DNA from: Alentia gelatinosa
Lineage: Eukaryota > Annelida > Polychaeta > Phyllodocida > Polynoidae
Length of the DNA: 64,000 nucleotides
Reading direction: 5' to 3'
Assembly (NCBI GenBank): GCA_950022655.1
Contig: OX465583.1
Span: 67,941,652-68,005,651, forward strand
Part shown: positions 36,480 through 47,499 of the stretch, one piece after another
Position numbering within the stretch: position 1 is the stretch's first letter
How the letters are laid out: each line of letters opens with the position of its first letter
Position numbers and translations under genes: made by a program
Notes under the pieces: generated by a model
The model's database searches: none
What the model was told of the DNA's origin: nothing
The model's input: only the letters and a program-made list of their open reading frames with translations

Positions 36480-36560
36480 GTCTGAGCCTCTTCTCCAGCT
36501 TCTTCCTACTCCTCATATTGATAGTCAATTCCAGTCCGCCCACAGCGCACGCAAAGCTAG
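36480..36560 (+). CDS. nAChR alpha-like subunit, pore (TM2) exon
   Basis: An 81-bp exon between tttccttgcag and gtaagt, phase 1 at both ends. Joined to the previous exon it reads SLGLSLFSSFFLLLILIVN followed by SSPPTAHAKLG, which aligns without gaps to the nAChR TM2 helix and the TM2-TM3 loop (P and T of the PxT motif kept). By that alignment the pore has Pro at -2', Asp at -1', Arg at 0', Ser at 2', Ser at 9' (normally the Leu gate), Leu at 13' and Asn at 20' (normally an acidic ring). It is slightly shorter than the vertebrate alpha7 counterpart. Retaining the intron would add a short Lys/Pro-rich tail and stop at 36632. TM2 identity is secure from context and phase; ion selectivity is open. 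Confidence 0.93.
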
Positions 36561-36634
36561 GTAAGTCTCTGAAGCCACCCACGAAGCCACCCACGAAGCC
36601 ACCCCAGAAGCCACACGCGAAAGTCATTGAGTGA
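36561..36634 (+). repeat. short 12-bp repeat just inside the TM2 exon donor
   Basis: Directly after gtaagt the intron repeats GAAGCCACCCAC-like units about four to five times. If the intron were retained the frame would read KPPTKPPTKPPQKPHAK and stop at TGA 36632-36634, giving a receptor truncated after TM2. Nothing shows this is used. Confidence 0.6.
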
Positions 36635-36891
36635 GCTTCAGCGCTGTGGTCACACGGCAGACATGTTTACTGCGGATGGGACTTCAGCCGCCTAATTGGG
36701 TTTCACAAATTAAGGAGAAACTTCCAAGCTGCTGGTGGACTGTTTAAGGTGTGGTTTCGTGGCTGGGATTTCCAATGAATGGATGCTTTATTATTCAATT
36801 CCATCTACCATAATTGATTACATACATAGAGGTATATGACATTCTTAATTCAAGAGGTTGTTTATATTGATCATTGGCTGACTCTATCCAG

Positions 36892-37110
36892 GGGCCCGTT
36901 TAATAATCTAGGATTGTACATGTAGACACTTTCCTGTATGCCATAGAGACCCAGGGACGATGTGGGTCAACGTTATTCAACACTCATGGACGACATTATG
37001 AATGGTAAAAACTGTCTTAACGAACGAACTTGAATATGATTAAACAATAACCCTTGTATGAGTTACAGAAAAAGGGTCTTCATGTACAATCCTAGATTAT
37101 TAAACGGGCC
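36892..37110. mobile_element. MITE, GGGCCCGTTTAATAATCTAG family
   Basis: About 219 bp, ends GGGCCCGTTTAATAATCTAG and CTAGATTATTAAACGGGCC. One-ended relatives near 882 and 24360. Confidence 0.85.
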
Positions 37111-37256
37111 ATAGGTGTATGTTCCTATTATTCGATGGCAGTATAGCTTTAGCAATTGAAAAGGAAATGCAGTGACCACCTCAGACATGGTCAGAATGAC
37201 GGCACTGGTCAGACAAAGAATGGAACATGAACTGTGATAAATACTCAATATTACTA

Positions 37257-37770
37257 GGATTTAGATCTGCGTGGTCGTATTCTCCGCGTAGTTGACGTGT
37301 AGATAGCGAGTAGTATTGCGTAGTGTCAACTATAAGGAGAATGTGGCTACACAGATCAAAATCATGGTAATTTTGTATTTATTACTCACCTTTCAACTAA
37401 TTATTAGGAATAAATATTGTAAATTATTAGAAATTAGACTCCGTTATAGGTGGGTAATAAATACACAATAATGACTGGTTTTGTGTACAAGTGGCCGTAA
37501 TCTTCGAGTAGTTGACGCATAGCAATATCCAATGAATTAATGATTTTTCTTAATTTGGGTATATCGTAAATATAGAACGACATACCGTGCTTGTACAAGC
37601 CCAAAAACTCGATAATAATTTACCGTTTGTACGGAACTCGGCGAAAATGCCTCGTTCCGTACAAACCGTAAATCATCATCTTGTTTTGTAACTTGTACAG
37701 CATGGTCAGGTCGTTCTATATAAGTGGTACGTGCTCCTATTCTGCAATAGGTCCTAGTACAAGTTGACTG
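37257..37770. mobile_element. palindromic elements, GTGGTCGTATTCTCCGCGTAG family
   Basis: 37257-37370 is a compact inverted repeat around TTGACGTGTAGATAGC. 37480-37770 contains a second related half and the inverted pair TTGTACGGAACTCG / CGTTCCGTACAA. A further copy lies at 63230-63365, and the TGGTCAGGTCGTTCTATATA text of 37700 recurs at 63715. Confidence 0.65.
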
Positions 37771-37820
37771 CACTTGAACTAGCGGCCCATCAGTGTGTCC
37801 TAATCCCCACCTCTCATAGC

Positions 37821-38090
37821 AGGGACCTGTTTCACTAGTTTCGTGACATGTCTGTGACACCATATAGACATATTTGGGTTGACTAGTTTCGCCACAATAC
37901 AAGTAGCACTGGCACAAGTGGCACTGTAGTGTCACTGTTCGCAACACTGACATTGTGACACAACATGCGACAATAGATGTGACATGCGTTATGAAACGTG
38001 ACTTTGTTTTGTCCGTTCTTGCTTGCATTGTTGGTGCTGCTTTTCATGTCTGTCTAACACTTTTGTCACTAAACTAGTGAAACAGGCCCC
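37821..38090. mobile_element. MITE, GGGACCTGTTTCACTAGTTT family
   Basis: About 270 bp, ends AGGGACCTGTTTCACTAGTT and AACTAGTGAAACAGGCCCC. Confidence 0.85.
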
Positions 38091-38448
38091 AGGACAGAAT
38101 TACACCCGACATGCTCGAGTACTGGTGCGGGGCCACCCATGCACAACCTCAACTTACTCTCAAATATTGATGATTTATTGATTCTAGGCCCTCTCATATT
38201 ACTACCTTCCACGACGCATTTCTAAGCACATTGCATCGGGTTGATCTCGCCAATTTGTTGGTAAAAATTCGTTAAAGATTGGAAGTGTTACCAATGCAAA
38301 AGGTTAATCATTTAAAGGCAGGTCCATAACCGAACATCCACACATAAATTGGACCTGATGGCCTTTCATATCCAAGTGGGTGGGACAAACATGTCAAGCC
38401 CTAAGTTGGAATAAAGAGATGGTGTTCAGTGCTGATGTGGAACATTAT

Positions 38449-39070
38449 TTAACCCTTTAGCTACGCCATGATCCCTGGAGGCATTCCCGGACCTAGTACG
38501 CTGTGATGCCTTGAGGCTTCATTTTCGAAATTTAGATAATTGTTATTTTCTTACTGAAATGATGCAAATATTTTCAAAATATTTGCCCAACCTATGTAAC
38601 AACTATATGGTGGTTAATACTATTACCATTTTGTAAAGTCCTAATTATTTTGGATTACCGTGGCGAAGTATTGCAATGACGTCATGCTGGTTATATTGAA
38701 AAGTGCCAGCGTACTCCAGGGGTGAAAATGATACTACAGCAGCGTATTTTTTATTTATCTATTTTCTATTTGGTTCCGTTCGCTAGAGTAACTGTTGCGG
38801 TCTACCACTTCACCTTTTTTTGTCTTCCTACAAGTACTCTACCACTCGCAGGTGATTTGTTCTCTTCATTTTGTTTGCTGGAAGAATATATATGGGTCCC
38901 AACAATACAGTAGGAAAATAACTTCTTTACACAATACAATATAATTATACAAATACAATATACAATATACAATATCAGCAATATAGTTGTTATAGACACA
39001 ATACTATAATTGTATACTACTATATTTCAGGGTGGGTATTTGGTACTATGCAGCGTAGTGAAAGGGTTAA
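38449..39070. mobile_element. TTAACCCTTT / AAAGGGTTAA inverted-repeat element
   Basis: About 620 bp between TTTAACCCTTTAGCTACGCC and TAGTGAAAGGGTTAA. It contains a single GATGCCTTGAGGC-type half hairpin near its left end. No coding capacity recognised. Confidence 0.75.
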
Positions 39071-39327
39071 TAAAGGCTGCATCCACAACATCCCCAAGAG
39101 ACCAATGAGGTAATCGCTGACAGCCCCCTGAATAATGACTAAACCTCGTAGCAGGTGGCTCTGAAATAACTACAATATATCCTACACAAGTCATTGCTAT
39201 TGATCCTGCGGGTCTATGGGCTCAGGGGGCTGTGACATTGGTCTGAGTTGCTCAATGCTGAGAGCGATGAGCAGCTCCTGGGGGGGGGGGGGTGTTTAAC
39301 AATGTGGTCCTAGGAGAGTTATGCCTG

Positions 39328-39582
39328 TAAGGCCCGGCATCCACCTACTACGATATGGCTCTGATATGGTTTACGATGCACCTTCCGATAAAAAATCACC
39401 CAACCACGTTTCTGCGATTAGATACCGAAAAAAAAACCCATACAATGCATGGTGGATTGGCATGTCTAGACATATGTCTACGATTTTGCACCTTCCCGAT
39501 ATGTCTCCGATATTGACTTTTTGTATCGGAGCCATATTGATAGATCTAAATTTCTATCGTAGTAGGAGGACGCTGGGCCTTA
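39328..39582 (+). mobile_element. MITE, GGCGTCCACCTACTACGAT family
   Basis: About 255 bp, ends TAAGGCCCGGCATCCACCTA and GGAGGACGCTGGGCCTTA. Confidence 0.85.
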
Positions 39583-40044
39583 GAGAGGTCTTAGGACGGT
39601 TTTCATTTAACTATTAAGACAATCTTCACAGGAGACTGTCTTAGCCAAGGATCTTAGCCTGATTGTCAAAAAGTGTTCAACAAGTTTGACCCACATCTTA
39701 CAAACTGTCCTCCACATACCCAAAGTGGGGGACACCTATATAGGTGTCTTAGATGATTCAAATTCACAGAGAACTACCTCATTTATGAATTTAACTACAG
39801 GTAATATGTATATTATAGTATGTAATACAAAATGGCAGTATCAGAGGGGAAATATCTTAAATATTCAGTTAGATTACAAATTATGAAATTAGTTACCACA
39901 ACCCCCACTATGTGGCACTACCTGCAGTTCTAAGGAATTCTCCTCCAAAGAGATCCCACAGCTGTCATACAGCCTGTTTTTGTCCAAGCTTGGGACCGAA
40001 TTTAGTCCTAGGAGACTAATTATTTTTCCTATCTACGTGGGACA

Positions 40045-40422
40045 CACTGTTTTTAAAACTAAGAACGATATTAGCTAAACGATTACGATTAGCACTAAAC
40101 TCAGACGACAGTGACCACGATCGGAGTGTCAGTGCGTTTTTAAACGTGGTCTGCATAATTCCAGGATATCTTTTGCGATTTACATTGTTTGCTTTTTTCG
40201 TTTCTTAGTGGAAAATGATTTGTTATGAAGGATCAAACCCACCTAGAAACGGACCTAAAAAGACGGTAGAATTTGTGAAATTTTCAAAAATTTGAATAAA
40301 GATATTTTCACTGATCGTCTTGTAAGACTGTCCTCTTTAAAGAGGGATCACTTTAGGTAACGAGAATGAAACAAAGACCACGATAAGATCAATTCTTTTA
40401 TCGTTCTTAGTTTTAAAAACAC
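40045..40422. mobile_element. inverted element, TTTTTAAAACTAAGAACGAT
   Basis: About 378 bp with ends TTTTTAAAACTAAGAACGAT and TCGTTCTTAGTTTTAAAAAC. Confidence 0.75.
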
Positions 40423-40428
40423 CTCCCT

Positions 40429-41213
40429 GGGCCCTGTTGAATAATTATGTCCTAAGACAGTTCGGACCCCAAAGAGACGTCATAGGACAGTTTGAGTTGA
40501 ATAACAGAGATAGTCCTTCCCTAAGACTCTCCTAATGCAGGACCATTGATAGTTTGGCCCATAAGTATTGATCTTCCCTGACTCTCCTGGGACTACTGAG
40601 AAGTGTCTTAGCAGGGGACACCAAAATAGGTGTCCTAGCTGAAACTTGTAGCCCTAAAATACTTCATTTATGAATATAAATCTGAAAAAGGTGCCCTAGA
40701 TACCAAAATAGGTATCCTAGCTGAAGTCTGTAGCCTAGAGGCATTTAACTATGTATATATGTAGAGCATATCTGTAGGAGATTTCCCACGAGACTCAAGG
40801 TTTAAATGTAAGACAATCTTTGTCAGGGATTGCCCTTCTAAGATCTAAGAGTTCGTCTGACTATTTTAGAACATGCCTATAAAAGCCAAAAATGATAGAT
40901 ATTGAAAAGTATGATAGAAGGAAATAATAAAATGTGAACCTATTTGAATATCTTGTACTGTCACATTTGTATTTGGTGTGTGAACCAATGAGAATTCACT
41001 TGAAATTCTCCTTCCTGTAGGAGTAAACAACCTAAGACATGTCCTACCCAAAGAGAGGTCATAGAGGACACTTTGTGGCTGGGATTTCTCTACCTTGCAG
41101 GGACATGTGTTATTCAACGGGACAGGCCTACTCTCCTAAAAAAATGTCTTCCCTGGGCTGACAGTTCTGCTGCTTTTGTCCCAGTGTAAGACAAAATTAT
41201 TCAACAAGGCCCA
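40429..41213. mobile_element. inverted element, GGGCCCTGTTGAATAATT
   Basis: About 785 bp, ends GGGCCCTGTTGAATAATTAT and AATTATTCAACAAGGCCC. Interior repeats TCCTAAGACA-type text and GGTGTCCTAGCTGAA. Confidence 0.75.
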
Positions 41214-41352
41214 TTTGTTAAACAGGAAAGGTCTTTCGTCCTAAGATGTGTCTTAGATTGCTGGCATGATCCTAGGAGGATTCTTCTGCTGGGACCAAAA
41301 CTAGTTAAACGTTGCCCTGGTTCCACATGCACCATCTCACCATAGCTCACCA

Positions 41353-41565
41353 AGCTTGGTGGCCAAGTGGTAGAGGTGTTCGCCTCGAGCATGGGAGGTC
41401 GTGGGTTCAAACCCTACTCGGGTCGTACCAAAGACTTACACAAAAATGGTACCAACTGCTCATTCAGCCTAACACCCACCATTAGTACGAGGAGTAGGTG
41501 GTTAGGGCCTGGAAAAAGGCCTATACCGTGACTACTAAGGTATAAAATTTATGACTTCTCTGACT
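41353..41565 (+). mobile_element. tRNA-derived SINE
   Basis: The head resembles a tRNA gene: A-box TGGCCAAGTGG (from about 41359) and B-box GGGTTCAAACCC (from about 41402), spaced as in tRNAs. It is followed by a tRNA-unrelated body (AATGGTACCAACTGCTCATT, GAGGAGTAGGTGGTTAGGGC). The same body occurs at 32340-32445, so this is a dispersed SINE rather than a working tRNA gene. Confidence 0.75.
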
Positions 41566-42563
41566 GTCTGCAAGGGTGCAATATGTTTCGGCTGCCATGG
41601 TCGCTGTATCAAGATATAGCAAAGAAGATGATGATGTAGAGAACCCATAAATGCATTCGTTACCATTACCTACCATCTATGTAACCCTTATCCCTAAAAA
41701 ACATATTTTTTTCTATGTATTGGTTAAATAAGATATATAAAAAAGGCTGTGGGCCCAGTATAAACCTAGTAAACCCGCTTTTTCCTTTTTTTAAATTTGT
41801 ATTATCGACAATTAATTTTACCCTTCAAAGGTGTTTTACAAATAGATAGTCGTACGACTATATTACATGTAATCAAATAAACATATATACATAATATGTT
41901 TAAAATCTTTTCATTAGACAAGTCCGGTGAATACTAATGCACAATTATAACATTACTTCATTTTCAACTCTTATTAATTCCCATTTAGACTCGAAACTTT
42001 CATCAATACATAGGGCATGTAGGTTAATGCCAATATATCATCCATCCGGATTCAGCTTATTTCTTATACAATGATACACAAGCAATTGTAGTCAAATACC
42101 TACACACTTTTCTTCATCTGTACAATTTAGAATTTACCTTGGAGCTAATTTTCTTGACATGAATATCCCACACCAACGCTGAGTCAATTACTACTCCCAA
42201 GTGATTATAACTCTGTACATTCTGTATTGTCGTTATTCCAACTCTAGGGTAATCCACCTGCATATTGACATGGCCGCCTTATTAAGCACCCTTCACACAG
42301 GATTCTCACAATCAAGCCAGCATTGTGGTGCACACAGTGGCTTCTACAATCTGATATTCTAAGTGGTACTTGGATGTTTAATATGACGGCAAATTCTAAC
42401 ATTTCTTGCGCTTGCTGTTGGTGCTGATGGTGGTGGGTTTGGTGATGATTATTATGCAGTATCAGTGCCATTAAGAATATGCAAAGAACAGCCGTACAAC
42501 ATTCAGCAGGCGAATAATTTATGTCCAAATAAAAAGACTCTCATCTGGCCTAGCGTCACGCCG
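41566..42563. other. intron, no feature seen
   Basis: AT-rich. No coding or repeat family recognised. Confidence 0.4.
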
Positions 42564-42876
42564 TTAAGCCCAATACCCATCTACCGATTTTGGAACATTC
42601 ATGTACCTTTGTCGGCGACAAACGGACGGTAATTTGTCTCAGTCAAGGCATCCTAGCTGAGTCGGCCGTAGTCAGTAGATGTAGGACAGCTAGGTGAGGG
42701 TGAGCCACTGATTAGTAGACTGATTTGCTTAGGACTAATACCCACCAACCCCTCTCCTCAATGTCCGCCGATCGAGCGGGGGTTTACGTAATTTGCCTGC
42801 GACAAGTTCACCAACTCCTATACGATTTGCGAGCTAATCGTTCAACCCTTAATCGGTAGATGGGCATTGGGCTTTA
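42564..42876. mobile_element. MITE, AAGCCCAATAC family
   Basis: Clean copy of about 310 bp with ends TTAAGCCCAATACCCATCTA and TAGATGGGCATTGGGCTTTAA. Confidence 0.8.
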
Positions 42877-43140
42877 ATTTCTCCTAGCGCGTGCTATAGT
42901 CTAGGGTCGTATTGTCACCATCAGGATGGAATAATGGGTTGATAGTTTTTATTATGAGTTTCAAAACGCCTTGTGAATAGAGATTAATTGTGTGTCATGA
43001 GTGGCCTGTGGACTACGTTGAGCCTGGTTTGATTTGATCTCACCATGATTCCGTAAAACTAATCTTGGATTGCTGAACATTTGTTATCAGAAAGGCAGGA
43101 AAAGTAAAACCCTGCGTAAGCGGAGACCTTCCGTTTCCGA

Positions 43141-43276
43141 CCCTTGCCTAGCTGTGCTACATCTACCGACTACGGCTGACTCCGTTAGGATACCTCGCTT
43201 GAGACAAATTACCGTCCGTTTTTCACCGACAAAGGTACATAAATGTTCCGGAATCGGTAGATGTGTATTGGGCTTT
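43141..43276. mobile_element. fragment of the AAGCCCAATAC MITE
   Basis: One arm only, ending GTAGATGTGTATTGGGCTTT. It is fused at 43107-43137 to a piece of the AGTAAAACCCCGCGTAAGCG family. Confidence 0.65.
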
Positions 43277-43436
43277 ATGCTCGATCTCGACTCGACTCGA
43301 TTGTAGATTGTCGAGCCAATAGTCATCGATTGGGTAATATCGGCCGCAATAGTCGTCGACCCAAGAATTTCCTCAAGCGTTTAGACTTAACGATCTATCA
43401 GAGCTCAAACGAGGAACATATAACTAACTGCTTAGC

Positions 43437-43815
43437 AGGTATTTACCCTAGATAATTATAGGCGACGATACTGTTAACCCTGTTTAAACTACATTTAAAG
43501 ATATTCATTCCCATTAGAAAGTAAAAATCATGGTTGTCAATGCAGAATTCCCATTTTTTTGCGAAAACGAGAGGTGATTGAAGACTGAGATTTTACAGAA
43601 TCGCCAGCTGTCTAGACGACTAATTCAAGTCAGTTTGAAATAGTTGTTGGCCACTCTATGCTCTAAAATAATCGTCAAGTGGTGCCAAATTATATAATCT
43701 GACATAATCAGATGATCTGTAGTAGCCATGCACTTGGCATTTACACTAGACGATTTCTCACCTTTTAAGGCGTAAAGTCGTTTAAAATTGTTTATTGTAA
43801 ACTCCTGGAATTGAT
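43437..43815. mobile_element. MITE-like element related to the 78-bp array
   Basis: Begins near TTTACCCTAGATAATTATAG and ends near TCGTTTAAAATTGTTTATTG, with the same internal blocks as 27060-27440 (for example GACGACTAATTCAAGTCAGT), partly in inverted order. Confidence 0.5.
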
Positions 43816-45242
43816 TCCCATGTTACAAACCCCTGGCTTGTCTATCCGCAACAAGTTTTCTTCAATGAAATACATGATCTTATCACCCTTCTTCCTATGG
43901 GTATTTACCATGAACTGTGTCACAGTACAATCTCACAGTCATACATACAATCTTCCTTCTCATAATAATTCCCATTAAAATTTATTTCGTATAAAATGTT
44001 CTGTAAATGAAAGATCATGTGGTAGAACAAATACTTATTTTCCCAAGTCGTCGTTCTCCACATTCTTTCTTTTCACTCGGGGAGATTTACGATTAAGATA
44101 AAACCTCCCCAGTTTTTGTTGTTTTGGCAGGGTTTGGTGAAGACTAAGCCTGTCTTGGCGGTGAACACACCTATCTGATTCACACTTGACTGGGGGTACT
44201 GATCTATCATTCCTGATACCATTCCATCACGCAGGACCTTGCTTTTATCTGCCACACCCAGACCCCACACAATCCTCACACAGGCGTCAACCCGATCAGC
44301 CCAGCAGCTGAAGAAAGGCCCCGATCATGTATACTCAATCCCACCAGTCCTCAGCGCCCCGGACTCTGTATACTAAAACCCCATGAACTTCGTGTCCTAC
44401 AATGATGTACTCCTATCTTTTTGTAGTCTTTGTTTCTATGATATAAAAAGGTCGTTAGTGGCTTGGGAATCGGGATGGTTGGGGTGGTGGTTTTTTTTGG
44501 TTGAAGTGTTAATTAACAATTTCTCCCTAAATTCTCCAATTGTATATTGTGAGGACAAAAAACATTTGTATAAGCCATCAGCTCATCTCCAAAAGTGCAT
44601 AGGTGATAGATGTAAGATGGAAATAAGGACAGAGGACCATACACAATGATAGCGTTGAATCATCCCAAAACTACTTCGTAATTATGACCTGATTACCTAC
44701 TATATCTAAAAAACTACAATTCCGGTAAAATCCGCTTGGAGATTCTCCCGCACATAGAGACATAGTGAAGCAAACTTAGGTTTGGAGACTGAGGGGCCAC
44801 GAGAGTGAGAATCTCGTGGAGGGAAAGCTAGAACCTGTTCTTCTTTTTTGTAGATCTATTGGCAGAAATACCTTTTCTCTTATGATTTATTTCAAGCCAT
44901 ACCGAAATCAAAGTTTTTTAATGTAGTTTTTTAATCTGCTAGTCTCGAGAGAAAGCAATGAGACCACAACGCTGGTTGCTGGCAAAAGTTCTGTGTCACT
45001 CGAAATGATAGGAGCTGTGAGGATCTTAAGGTGGGAATGTAGCCGAGAGAGGGTGTTACCATCACCGGCCAGGGGGTGGGGGGTGGGGAGGGAGTTAGTC
45101 TCAGCTTCATTGGGGTGCGGGTAAGTGATCATATGAGCAGGACAGGTGGGGGTGGGAGCCAACTCCAACTCGACGAAGTCGCTAGTAGAATATCAATATA
45201 ACCTCGCTGATAACCATGCTATAGTACTCGTTGCAGAACATA
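43816..45242. other. intron, no feature seen
   Basis: Short open frames without family resemblance. No repeat family recognised. Confidence 0.4.
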
Positions 45243-45520
45243 CTAAAGAAGAAACCAACAAGTTTTGGTCAAAGTCGTCGTTCTCCGCGAGTTTGATGCG
45301 GAGTGAATATCACATAGCATTCAAACGAGTTGCAGAATGACTTCTTTGACCAAAAGGAGTTGCTTTCTGTATTTATCTCACCCCTATGTGAACACATTAA
45401 AAGAATGGATGGCACACAGATATAGACCATGGAGAACGGACCGCAATACTCGTAGGGGCATGGAGAATGAGTTCCCAATGTTAAGCCTATGGGCATTTAT
45501 TCCAGGGGTGAGATAAATAC
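45243..45520 (-). mobile_element. composite element with TTATCTCACCCC core
   Basis: Begins CTAAAGAAGAAACCAACAAG and ends CCAGGGGTGAGATAAAT, with the box CCCAATGTTAAGCCTATGG in reverse. Confidence 0.8.
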
Positions 45521-46491
45521 TCACAGTTGGCTACCTCTCGGCCAGATCCAACCCCTTATCTACTGTTGTGTTCAGATGTTTTTCAGTCATGACAATCATT
45601 AGTGACCAGTTAGCGACCGTTTGGAGGGCATCATGTTCCAGAGACTTTTTGGTCAAAATAGCGATCATTCTCGGGGTGAGAAGTCTTGGTCACTGTGTTG
45701 CATTCTAGTCGTGATCAGTTGGCGACCATTTAGTCCAAATGATCTCAAAAACAGTGACAGGGTCAGACATGCCATACATGTACATGTATGATATTCATAC
45801 TAAGACTTATCAGAATTAAAAGATATTAGTAGTGGACGATTCTATATGGTTGTCATACCTTTTTCCCAAATTACATAATTTTACAATGATTATTTCATCT
45901 ATAAGAATTATTTCACCAAAAGCCAGTGACAACTGCTGACACTGCTCTGCTTGACTGCTTTATTTTGAACCTACTGCAGTACTCGACCCAAAGATAGTGT
46001 GATAGCCTCATACTTCTGATTGAAATATTTGATTGTGTACACTTCCACTGTATCAAATGAAACAATATGTACTGCGATGAATTATCCATGCCTGTTATAT
46101 CTAATTCCTAAATTTTATAACTATCTATTGAGCAATATTCATGTTAGACATGTTTTTGTTTTTGAATGGGTATTGGACTAACAGTGATCATAACCCAATA
46201 GTGATCGGATCTGTGGAATGCTTTGCTGTCATGATCGCTATATTGGTCGCCCTCCCTGTTATTCAATCTATATTGATTAATGACGCTTGTAATGTGAATA
46301 ATAGTCCTTTGCTACTTAGGAGTATAACATCACAATGTTGTGAGCAGTAGAATAAAAGTGATGGTTGGTTACTGATCAGTCAATAAAACCATCTGAAATA
46401 AGAGACTCAGTCTGTCATCGTTGTCTTGGAGAAAGTGGGAATATCATTGTATACCTGTGGCCGTATGTCTTGCGTATCTACCGCTCTACAC
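45521..46491. other. intron, no feature seen
   Basis: 45560-45760 holds loosely repeated GTTGGCGACCATTT / GTTAGCGACCGTTT text, possibly a degraded inverted element. Nothing coding. Confidence 0.35.
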
Positions 46492-46818
46492 TTATATAGA
46501 ACTGCATCGAGAATCATATAAATAGACAATACTCCACGAGCTTCGGCTCGATGACGATTGCGGCCCAACCAAACGAGTGGAGAATTGTCTATTTCATGAT
46601 TCGAGTGCGGTTCTGATTTTATCTCACCCCTTTCTATGACATTAAACATCATCACAATTTCAGAATAATTTGAATATACTTCAAATTCATATGACGTCAT
46701 CTCAAATTCACTATGCCATGGCCTTGGCGTAGTATTGTCACTTTACGGGGGTGATCGTTGAGTATTTATTTCTAATCTTATTCCTATGGCTAAACTTGTA
46801 CTAACCTGGGGTGAGATA
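46492..46818. mobile_element. copy of the TATATAGAACTGCATCGAGA element
   Basis: Left outer arm, GATGACGATTGCGGCCC segment and inner TTTATCTCACCCC..GGGGTGAGATAAA pair are present; the right outer arm is missing. It directly abuts the element at 46825. Confidence 0.75.
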
Positions 46819-46824
46819 AATCCC

Positions 46825-47130
46825 TTTATCCTACCCCTAACATAAAATCCCATAGGCTTAACATTGGGTTTCCGTATGCTACGCTGACTGGCATACAGAG
46901 TTTTATATGCCACTAGTGGCATACAGCATTGTTATCACGTAATATTCCAAAATCGAGGAGATAGGGTAGGATAAAATCAAAACCTGATTCGTTTTAATCT
47001 TGGCCACCGCATGCCACTCCTGAAGTTTTGGCTCCGGACTTCACTCGGCTTCGCCTCATGAAGTCACTTTGCCAAACTCCAGTCGTGGAATACGGTGGCC
47101 AAGATTAAACCTCATCCAGTTTTACAATAG
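46825..47130 (-). mobile_element. composite element with TATCCTACCCC core
   Basis: Inverted copy of 22655-22954. The 30-bp minisatellite starts immediately beyond its GTTTTACA end. Confidence 0.85.
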
Positions 47131-47141
47131 TACCGCTCCAT

Positions 47142-47395
47142 ACTGCTCTGCACAGCCCTGTACAGCTGGGTATTTCTCTGCACAGCCCTGTACAGCTGGG
47201 TATTTCTCTACAGAGCCCTGTACAGCTGGGTATTTCTCTACAGAGCCCTGTACAGCTGGGTATTTCTCTACAGAGCCCTGTACATCTGGGTATTTCTCTA
47301 CAGAGCCCTGTACAGCTGGGTATTTCTCTACAGAGCCCTGTACAGCTGGGTATTTCTCTACAGAGCCCTGTACAGCTGGGTATTGCTCGGTGTAG
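47142..47395 (+). repeat. 30-bp minisatellite with acceptor-like motif
   Basis: About eight units of TACAGCTGGGTATTTCTCTA plus CAGAGCCCTG, nearly identical. Each unit contains TATTTCTCTACAG, a good match to a 3' splice site. The unit length is a multiple of three and one frame is open throughout (repeat CTAGYFSTEP), but no start context or domain supports a protein. Confidence 0.95.
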
Positions 47396-47499
47396 TTGTC
47401 AGGAATTGTTCAGTTCTCGCCTAGATCTTCATTGTGTACTCGCAGCTGTGTCAACAAGGAAGGAGACACCACCTTCACCCTGTTCAACCCCAGAGGCCT

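Noticed and set aside
37537..38028. 163-codon open frame on -
   Set aside because: Overlaps two palindromic repeat families (37480-37770 and 37821-38090), so the open frame is explained by repeat sequence.
41353..41430. Functional tRNA gene
   Set aside because: The A and B boxes are good, but the sequence is followed by a SINE body that recurs at 32340, and no clean 3' terminator or full cloverleaf was established.
47069..47395. Open frame with ten-residue repeats, possible secreted repeat protein
   Set aside because: The frame stays open only because the 30-bp unit is a multiple of three without a stop. It has no signal peptide or flanking exon.
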